Below, piece after piece: positions 56,294 to 64,000 of a stretch of 64,000 nucleotides of DNA (position 1 is the first letter of the stretch; each line of letters begins with the position of its first letter). The position numbers and the translations under genes were made by a program. Origin of the DNA: Fallopia convolvulus (Eukaryota > Streptophyta > Magnoliopsida > Caryophyllales > Polygonaceae); NCBI GenBank assembly GCA_964016875.1, contig OZ024737.1:36023683-36087682 (forward strand), read 5' to 3'. The notes beneath the pieces are model-generated. The model ran no database searches and was not told where the DNA came from. It worked only from the letters and a program-made list of their open reading frames with translations.

Positions 56294-57055
56294 CTAGTTA
56301 TACCCGTCATGCCATGCACACGTACATGGATTTAATACTTAATTTATTTAATGAATATTATTTTATTTTAATATAAAAAATAAAAACTTATTTATTACAA
56401 AAATTTTATATAAAATTTTACAAATGTTGTCATATGAAATGAAGCCAAAATCATTAAGGTGAGAACACTATGATTTTTTGATGGCTTAATGATAATTTAT
56501 TTATAGAAAAATATAAACAAAAATTATTTTAATTAGAATCATTTAATTTTAAAAATATTTTACAAAAGATATATAAAAGGTAAAAACAATGTAAATTCTT
56601 ATAATTTTTAACCAAGTTCAATTCCTTAAAAATATTTTAAAAAAATTAAAAAGATAATTGATAAGAATTGATGAAAAATATGAATAAAGATTGAATTTTT
56701 AAAGATAAAAAATATTCTATATTTTCATAAATAAGTAAAAAAGAAAATTGGGAAAAAGATAATGTAATTTCTATCTAACTTCAGTTTAGGCAAGTAATTA
56801 TCTGAATATTGAAATTTCTATTTTTTGATCAAAATTTGATTTAAGATGAATCCTTATCATAAATGGATAAAAATATAATGATGAATAGGTTTCATTATTT
56901 TTAAATAAAATTCGAATATAATATTTTTTCACATAAATAGAAGGATATTTAATTGGAAAAGCTAAATTAATATAAATAAAAAAAATTAAATATAACGTGG
57001 GGCCAAAATATTTCTAGTAGTTCGAAAAGGTACAATGTTAATATATAGTTATAGA
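56294..57055 (-). mobile_element. Helitron-like unit 2
   Basis: Minus strand: starts A|TCTATAACTATATATTAAC and ends GGCATGACGGGTATAACTAG|T, with a small hairpin before the end. It lies head-to-tail with unit 1 and shares long blocks with it, e.g. TTTATTACAAAAATTTTATATAAAATTTTAC-like DNA and CCAAAATCATTAA. Non-autonomous. Confidence 0.55.
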
Positions 57056-57472
57056 TAGATTATAAGATAATGTATTTCAAATTATTTTAAGTACAATACA
57101 TATGTGATCTTTTTTTAATTATTTTATTTTTATATTTATTTGGGTATAAATATTTTGAACAATTATTTTTGTTAATATTTTTATATTTTTATTACATATT
57201 ATACATTATTATTTTAATATAGGGGTGATGTGGCGCAACATAGTGGCAGAAATTGCTACCGTTTTAGTTATTAGTACTCCTTAGGAGGGGAGTTCTAGTG
57301 AAAATAATGCTTATAGTGAGAAATGAGAACAAAGAATAGCCATTGGATTCTATAAATCAAGGGTGGAGATTAAAAGAGAAATATAAGGGGCGGATTAATG
57401 AATGGCATATTGAGTAAATATTCTAATTTTCATGTTAGAAGATGAAATTGCCCCACATGCTTTCTCCCTCTC

Positions 57473-57694
57473 GTGAAAGTTCAAGCGACGACAGATTTCG
57501 GGTCTCTCTCCTCTTGCGGCGATCTGGGCGATGACAAATTGCTCCAGATCTGGGCGATCGACGCTCCTCCTTTCGACGATCGTGGCTCTCCTCCTTGCTC
57601 CTCTTCCGGATTGCTTTTCTCGTCTCCGACGATTCCTCCTATGAGCTCGGAAGACGCCTCCGCGGCCGCTCTTACGAGCTCCTCTTCCGGTTAG
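57473..57694 (+). CDS. Small GC-rich ORF inside the MULE, uncertain
   Basis: 73 codons, Ser/Asp-rich (LLQIWAIDAPPFDDRGSPP), close to the left TIR in a GC-rich patch that stands out from its AT-rich surroundings. It could be a captured exon or part of the MULE's own 5' region. No domain recognised. Confidence 0.25.
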   Translation: MKVQATTDFGSLSSCGDLGDDKLLQIWAIDAPPFDDRGSPPCSSSGLLFSSPTIPPMSSEDASAAALTSSSSG

Positions 57695-58765
57695 GGTTCT
57701 AGCAATCTAAGCAATTAAATAAATTTGATTAATGTGCTGAATGAACTTGATTTGTGCTGAATGAACTGGATTGAAGTGGATTTGTGTTGAATGAACTTGA
57801 TTGAATGAACTGCACACTTGATTTTTATAGGTTTACATCATTAGAATTGGTGCTCCGGTCTCATTATCATCAAACTTGACAGCACATGCTTCCGTTACTA
57901 ATGCTAAAATATTGAATAAATCACCCAAACCAAGCGATCCCAATTATATGAGTTCTGAACCAATAAACTAGTGTGAAATTAATTTTTGCATATTGTGCAA
58001 GTAAATTAACAAAAGAAGAGTCATCAAAGCTGATCAACAAAGAGGACTTTCTATTTATTTATTTTAGGATATGGTCCATTCTAGTAGGAAAGGTAAGATT
58101 TAATGGTTTTATTACTATTGTGTGGACGTGAGGTAGTTAATTCACAATTTTGTTAAGTGTCATTGAAAGTATTATTAGATTTGCACCTTGTTATTTGGTC
58201 AAAAGAGCACCTGATGTTGATATTAATGTGTTTGTTCAGCTACACTACAATGAAAACAAAATGAAGAAGAAGTCTAAGAGAGAAAATTCAAAGCTAGAAT
58301 GCTTAAGACAAAGGTTAATGAAGTAGTTTTTTTTTTTGCAAGTTCATAGTATTTATCATTAAGCATGATGTGTGATTCATAAACATGTCGTAGTGGTTCA
58401 TGTTTGCAAATGATATGGTTCGTTTTTCAGTATTGCCATGTCACATGTACAATATAGGCCAAAAGGCTCACTCGTTTTATTCTTTTGTATATAATATACT
58501 TGATGTGCTTATTAACTTATGGTTCATGTTCTTATGCTATTAGGTTCATAATTTTTTCCAATAAGGTTCATAAGATTTAGTAAAAAAAATACTTTTAATG
58601 TGTGTTGTATCTTGATGTTTCATATTACAGTTCATGCTCTTATATTGGTAGGTTCATGAAAATTCACACTTAGGTTCATGAAGATTCATTTAACATTACC
58701 TTTATATGACTTGTGTTATATAATGTATTTTTATGAATGTATAAACTTGTAAATTATTTTGTGTT

Positions 58766-59008
58766 ATGTATATGACAGTTACAACATCGAAAGACTTGAA
58801 AAGAAAGAAGCAAGTTATCCCCACACGTCAAAGTTCGCGAGGAAAGAAAATGCTAAATTTTTCAACACTAACTGGTAGCTTGGAGTTTGAAGGATGTGAA
58901 AGTGAAGAAGAAGCAGATGAAAATTCCGATGATACAGATTGTAATGATGCAGATTATGAGAAGACAATCAATGAAACTTGTTATTTCTATTATTATTTTT
59001 ATATTTAA
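58766..59008 (+). CDS. Acidic ORF inside the MULE, uncertain
   Basis: 80 codons with a basic start (TSKDLKRKKQVIPTRQSSRG) followed by an acidic run (CESEEEADENSDDTD). ATATGACAG just upstream of the coding block could be a splice acceptor, so this may be an internal exon. Function unknown. Confidence 0.3.
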   Translation: MYMTVTTSKDLKRKKQVIPTRQSSRGKKMLNFSTLTGSLEFEGCESEEEADENSDDTDCNDADYEKTINETCYFYYYFYI

Positions 59009-59518
59009 AAGCATAAGTTCCTTGCATTTTAAATGCTTGGTTCATGCTTGTTTAAGAATAGGTTAATACTATTGTGTAGTATATTCTCCACGCATGCCAA
59101 TGTATTAAAAAGTTTGAATGAGGCATTCAACGTTCGGTTCATGCAATGTAAGGCTTTGGTTCATGCTACTAAACAGTATGGCTCATAGTACATTTTAATT
59201 TGGTTCATGCGTTTTTAAGTGTACATGTTATTTCAGTTTATACTTGTAGCTTGATTAAATACTAACTATGATATTAAATTACATGTATTTGATAGGTTTA
59301 TCGTAATTGTTCTAGCATATTTACACGCAAAAAAGTTTAAATAAGTCATTCAAAGTTCGGTTCATGCAATTTAAGGCTCTGGTTCATGCTACTAAACAGT
59401 ATGGTTCACATTTCATTTTAGTTTGGTTCATACGTTTTTAAGTGTACATGTTATTTTAATTTATACTTGTAGGTTGATTGAATACTAACTATGATATTAA
59501 ATTATATTTGTGTACATG

Positions 59519-59791
59519 TTATTTTAATTTATACTTGTGAATTATAGTATTATCAGTTGAGCCTGTATGAGAACCGCCATGTCGAATATCAAAACCACAA
59601 ATAGAGGCATACTGCATGTAAAAGGATATGCATTCATCCAATGTGATAAAATATTGACCTTCGTGTGGTTTATACATGTTTGGACAATTGGGAATGAAAT
59701 AAGAACAATCTTGTGATAAGTGAAGAGTAGGCATCACTAGCTTCATCAGGATCATCCAATGGAACCCCATCAACACTAACATCATTATCAA
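59519..59791 (-). pseudogene. FAR1-type DNA-binding domain fragment
   Basis: PHEGQYFITLDECISFYMQY followed by ASICGFDIRHGGSHTGS is the start of the FAR1 DNA-binding domain found in MULE transposases and FHY3/FAR1 proteins. Upstream, in another minus frame, lies an acidic leader (VDGVPLDDPDEASDA), so a frameshift separates them. The remaining zinc-finger part, the transposase core and SWIM domain are absent. Confidence 0.7.
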
Positions 59792-60700
59792 GACTCTTCA
59801 ATGAAACTCTATCAATACTAAAATTATTATTCGAATGAGACAAGTTAGGGCGACCGTAACTTGATGAACAACAATAAAAAGAAAAAAATTAATCTAATTT
59901 AGGAGTAACATGGAACACATAATGAGCAATAAAAATGTGCAAAAATATAGTTGTTCATTTGGTTCACAGAGATTGTCATTATGGTTCATAACATTACAGA
60001 ACAAGGTTCATTAAAAATGATAATGAGATTCATATAAATTAATGCACTAAATGTGTTAAGGCAGTTTATCAAACACTCGATGAACAACCTACAATAAAAA
60101 ATAAAATAAAAATAAACTAATTTAGAAGCAACAATAAACAGTAAAAATGTGAAAAATGTCGTTTTTCTTTTGGTTCACAAATTTTTTCAGTGTAGTTCAT
60201 AACATTACATAGTAAGGTTCATTGAAAATGACAATGCGGTTCATCTAAATTAATGTGGTTCATGATGAATTGGACTGAACTATATATATATATATGTCAC
60301 TTTGGTCTGTTTACGTACACATATGAATCGAAAATAACATTACACGGTAAGCTTCTTGATTATGATTTGAGTAGGATCAATCGAAAACACACACACCCAT
60401 ATTTTTATAACATAGATTTATTTTCATTATCTTCTTATATGTAAGAATCATGTTCATTAAGACATTTTATTAAACACTTGATGTACAATCAAACAAGCAT
60501 ACAAAATTAAATCCTATTTAAAGGACACTCAAACTAGGAGAGGCAGAAGCGAAAGGGAATCTAAACCGAACAATGTAGGTGAGTTTTTAGTATTTGACAT
60601 GCTAAAGGCTAAATTTGCTGATAGATTTCTTTTTCCTGTCCACCATGGACACATTTTTTAGCTTCAGCCATAAGAGTTGAGCCAAATATGTCCCTGCATA

Positions 60701-61112
60701 CAATTCTTAAGCCATTTATTGAACCCTTTGATAAAAGTGCAACAATTGACCTTGCCCTTTGGATTGGACCCCAATCGATTGCCATGTAGATTGTTGAATT
60801 CATCGAAATCTGTACGCCAAACTAGCTCATGTTATATACCTATGTTTAAGTGAAGAACTGATGATTAGTATGTAGAGAATAGAGATCTAAGGCTCAATGA
60901 GTGCAGCAATTCTTAAGCCATTTATTGAACCCTTTGATAAAAGTGCAGCAATTGACCTTGCCCTTTGGATTGGACCCCAATCGATTGCCATGTAGATTGT
61001 TGAATTCATCGAAATCTGTACGCCAAACTAGCTCATGTTATATACCTATGTTTAAGTGAAGAACTGAAGATTAGTATGTAGAGAATAGAGATCAAGACTC
61101 AATGAGTTTGTA
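60701..61112. repeat. 206-bp direct tandem duplication in the MULE
   Basis: The block starting CAATTCTTAAGCCATTTATT at 60701 recurs at 60907 with only a few differences (for example AACTGATGATT versus AACTGAAGATT). This is a recent local duplication. Confidence 0.9.
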
Positions 61113-61453
61113 CTTCAAAGTCCATTTTATCAGCCAATGCAACTTGCAGTAATCCTTTAGCATTTTTGTCTACCTAGTTTCCATATAAAGGGACAACCTA
61201 ACATGTCCTTAAAACACAATCCGATGAAAATATAAGAACAAAATCTGTCACTGGTTCTAAAATCCACAATTTTTTTTGATAACCAAACATGGGAGACTCA
61301 CTTTAAGCTTCTAAAATCCACATTTTCCATTGTAAACTCACAGAGCACTGAGCCTTAAATTCAACCAAACAAAGCGTAAAATTTAGGTAAAAAATATACT
61401 AGAACAATGAAAGAATAATTGATTTGTTAACCTCGAGGTGGACGACGATTTTT

Positions 61454-61585
61454 CACCGGAATCCTTGAAATCCTCCATTACTCCGACAAAAACCAGGACA
61501 AGGAAGACAACGAAGTTTTACCGGAATCCTTAACATCCGCCATAGCTCTGACGAAAACCGGGACGAGGAAGACGACCGAGAAGAA
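61454..61585. repeat. 66-bp direct repeat near the MULE right end
   Basis: ACCGGAATCCTT...CCGACAAAAACCAGGACAAGG is followed by a diverged copy ACCGGAATCCTT...CTGACGAAAACCGGGACGAGG in the GC-rich subterminal region. A minus ORF at 61478-61882 reads through both. Confidence 0.7.
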
Positions 61586-61945
61586 TGGTAGAATCTTCTT
61601 GGAGGACGCCATTGCAGAATGTCGATTCAAAATCTCCAGAACTCGCAGATCTCGTTGAACCTTCTTTGTTTGTATGAGCGTACGAGGGTAAAGCAAGAAG
61701 GAGACGAAGGAGACGTACGAGGAGGATGTGAGCGAAGGAGACGATCGATAAGCGCAGACACGAACGAAGGATTTGAGTTGAATGTTGAGATTGAAGATAA
61801 ATGACCCTGAAATGACGAAAATACCCCCAAAATCTGAAATTTTAATGAGACGCGCGTACCACATCTGGATCATTGATCTCACAAAATCAAAGGCTCAGAA
61901 TTGTTCTCATTTCTTAGGATAAGAATTGTTCTTATTTGATCCCCA

Positions 61946-62474
61946 CTCTTAGTAATAGATAGTTATAAATTTTTTTAGATGACACATAGAATATCTAAGT
62001 TCATTAACTCTAAATCTCATATTAAAAATTAAAATATATCTAATTTTGCTTTGCTTGACTCGTCAAATATTGAAGTCTGTATAACTGTATAACACTACTT
62101 ATATGTAACTGTCAAAAAATTTCAAAATTATAAACAAATCATTCAATACTTATCATTAAAAAAATCAAAACTATAAACAAAGTATTCAATACTCATTATT
62201 AGAACAAAATATTCAATCTCAATTTTCTTTTCCTCATATCTCACTCTTTGAAAATTTTAATCTCGTCATTTATTTTTAACCAATCACTTTTTACTTCTAT
62301 TAAAAAGTATGGTGGGTTAAAAATTAAATCATTGTCCTCTATTTTTTATGTTTTAATAGACACTTTTTACTTTTGTCAAGTGTTAGAACAAAAAATACTT
62401 TTTAAATATTTTTTTTTTCATTTTTAACGTTCATAATATATAATTAATTTTTACACATTTATATATTCTATATA
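61946..62474. other. Intergenic AT-rich DNA
   Basis: No recognisable gene. Short repeats of CAATACTCAT-like motif near 62135-62220. Confidence 0.4.
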
Positions 62475-62994
62475 TCTATTACTAAACTCGAATCTCTCTA
62501 TCCTATTTGTCGCCCATCTAACTATGCCACATAAGTATCTTAATTTTTAAATTTATTTTTTTACCCTTTCTTCTTTTTAGTATTTACAATCCTTAAAAAT
62601 ATATCATAAAATAATATTACTATTGCTATTAATATACAATGATCTACTACTTTTTTATGGACAAAATTTAAATATTATATAATTATACATCATTATCTTT
62701 AATATGTATCATTATCTTTTATCAATAGCAAAATCCATACATAATATATCTAACATACAATGATCTACTACTTTTTTTATGGATAAAATTTAAATATTAT
62801 ATAATTGTACATCATCATCTTTAATATGTATCATTTTTTTCAATGCCAAGTCTAAACTATCCACACGTAATATCTTTAATATCCATATGATATATAAATT
62901 AATCAACGAGTGCTTCCTACATAAAAAAATCCCAATTCAACCCAAAAAAAAATCCTAAGTCATAATCGTGCATGACACGATCGGGTCTTGCTAG
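62475..62994 (+). mobile_element. Non-autonomous Helitron-like unit 3
   Basis: Starts A|TCTATTACTAAACTCG and ends with a hairpin TCGTG-CATGA-CACGA followed by TCGGGTCTTGCTAG|T, a good Helitron 3' end. The interior has a duplicated stretch (CATACAATGATCTACTACTTTTT near 62637 and 62757). No coding capacity. Confidence 0.6.
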
Positions 62995-63073
62995 TTCTAA
63001 TACAATTACAAATATGTTTTCCCATAAAATATTTTTTTCCCTAAAATTAGAAGAAGACTTGACAAAATAAGAA

Positions 63074-63750
63074 GGGGAAATTATATTTAACCACCATTTA
63101 TTTTACACTTATTGCAATTAACTACTCTTTATATTTTTTCTACAGTTAACTGCCCCTTATTTGTAATTATGTGCAACCACCCATTTTAACAAAAAAGGTC
63201 ATTTTCTCCGCTAAGTAAAATAAATTACATTTCTTTCTTTCTTTTTAAATTTTATTTACAATAAATAAATAAAGGAAAAACCATAATTGACACTTTCAAG
63301 TTCCAATACGCCGATTTTTGCAACCCTAACCTAATTTCCTCCATAACAATTTCTTTCCTCCATCCAATGGCGAAGAAGAACCACGGTTTTGCCGATGCAA
63401 AGACCATGAGTTTTGGATCTGATTCTGACGACTTTGAGCGCCCCTTGAAGCCGATCGTGTCTAAGCTGATGGACGACGACTCGAGACACAAAAGGTTAAA
63501 ATATAAGCCGAAATCCAATGATAATGACATTCCAAACTCAATTTATTCCTAAATTCTTTTATTTACAAATTGTAAATAAAAAAAGAAGGAAAAAACGTAA
63601 TTACTTTACCTAACGAAAAAAATAACGTTTTTCATCGAAATGGGTGCTTAATGCACATATTTATTGATAAGGGATTGTTAAGTTTAGAAAATATAAATAG
63701 TGATTAATTACAATAAGTGTTAAACAACGGATGGTTAAATGCAATATGCC
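63074..63750. mobile_element. Pack-MULE-like element with captured exon
   Basis: A perfect 9-bp duplication AAATAAGAA (63065-63073, 63751-63759) flanks inverted ends of about 110 bp at roughly 75% identity (left ATTTAACCACCATTTATTTT, right arm in reverse complement ATTTAACCATCCGTTGTTTA, both followed by ACACTTATTG). Nine-base duplications with long TIRs are Mutator-like. Between the TIRs is a GC-richer block with a 5' UTR-like run and a short ORF. Confidence 0.75.
63367..63552 (+). CDS. Captured first exon of an unknown gene
   Basis: ATG 63367 in the context TCCATCCAATGGCG opens MAKKNHGFADAKTM, then GSDSDDFERPLKPIVSKLMD. CACAAAAG|GTTAAAAT near 63495 looks like a splice donor, so only residues up to about HKR may be true exon. 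The upstream CCCTAACC...TCCTCCAT stretch resembles a plant 5' UTR. I do not recognise the gene. It sits inside MULE-type TIRs, so it is probably a captured fragment. Confidence 0.45.
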   Translation: MAKKNHGFADAKTMSFGSDSDDFERPLKPIVSKLMDDDSRHKRLKYKPKSNDNDIPNSIYS

Positions 63751-64000
63751 AAATAAGAATTAATACCAAAAAAAAAAAATATGCGAAATAAGAAACTACA
63801 ACTACTACTTAAAAAGAAAAAGAAAAAATAGGTTAGAGTTACGTTTCGACTTGCGAGTAAAAAAACATCAGTACATCGAAAAAAGGTGTTTGGGTGGAAC
63901 AACACGTAAGACTAAAAAAGGGAAAATGAAAAAGTAAAGTCAGATGCACCTTCTTCTGCACTCGTCTCTTTTCCGCTTCAGTTACCTTCATCGTTCGCGT

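Larger units (their letters stand above)
57287..61945. mobile_element. MULE with imperfect TIRs and a FAR1 fragment
   Basis: The left end (GGGGAGTTCT...GAGAAATGAGAACAA...GCCATTGGATT) and the reverse complement of the right end (GGGGATCAAATAAGAAC...AAGAAATGAGAACAATTCTGAGCC) form imperfect TIRs about 75 bp long. The sub-terminal regions are GC-rich and the interior is AT-rich with many GTTCAT motifs. It carries a FAR1-type DNA-binding fragment on the minus strand but no full transposase. Target duplications are not clear, so the ends are approximate. Confidence 0.6.

Noticed and set aside
60609..60803. 64-codon minus ORF in the MULE
   Set aside because: No recognised domain; overlaps the tandem duplication and shows no splice or start support.

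Overview
This window is plant nuclear DNA, most likely from a eudicot. It is AT-rich, has spliced gene structure, and is dominated by plant transposable-element families: an L1-type LINE with a DUF4283 ORF1, Copia elements, an Athila-like Gypsy element, a Cassandra TRIM with a 5S-like LTR, hAT and Harbinger MITEs, FAR1-type MULEs and Helitrons. I can defend only one intact host gene, a four-exon minus-strand gene at 10867-11869 that resembles the VUP1/SOFL type of small plant protein. A second possible host exon (63367-63552) lies inside a small Pack-MULE-like element.

Layout. 1-9492: a plus-strand LINE cut by the window edge, with an in-frame open 5' region, ORF1, an extra hydrophobic ORF and ORF2, then poly(A). 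9493-13841: intergenic DNA and the VUP1-like gene. 13847-18797: a minus-strand Copia element with identical 161-bp LTRs, TSD AATAT and a broken pol. 18803-23400: intergenic DNA and a decayed LINE RT. 23407-36429: a 13-kb minus-strand Athila-like Gypsy element (TSD CTCGA, tRNA-Asp PBS) carrying an internal deletion with templated filler, a foreign 0.7-kb insert that looks organellar, and 15 copies of the palindrome CGTTAACG. 36961-37448: Cassandra TRIM. 38235-38611: hAT MITE. 39151-48168: a stack of nested solo LTRs and a MULE, sitting in a LINE ORF1 fragment (48169-48727). 49391-55081: a Harbinger-type MITE split by an old Copia element. 55557-57055: two head-to-tail Helitron-like units. 57287-61945: a MULE with a FAR1 fragment. 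62475-62994: a third Helitron-like unit. 63074-63750: the Pack-MULE candidate.

The most unusual signal is in the LINE. A single frame stays open for about 2.5 kb upstream of the recognisable ORF1 start and runs through ORF1. It is followed by a 375-codon hydrophobic ORF joined to ORF1 by TAATG and to ORF2 by ATGA, which suggests translational coupling of three cistrons. Next is the CGTTAACG palindrome in the Gypsy element, which recurs in LTRs, spacers and coding DNA in two different reading frames. Several elements also carry Trp-to-stop (TGG to TAG/TGA) lesions, consistent with C-to-T decay of methylated transposon DNA.
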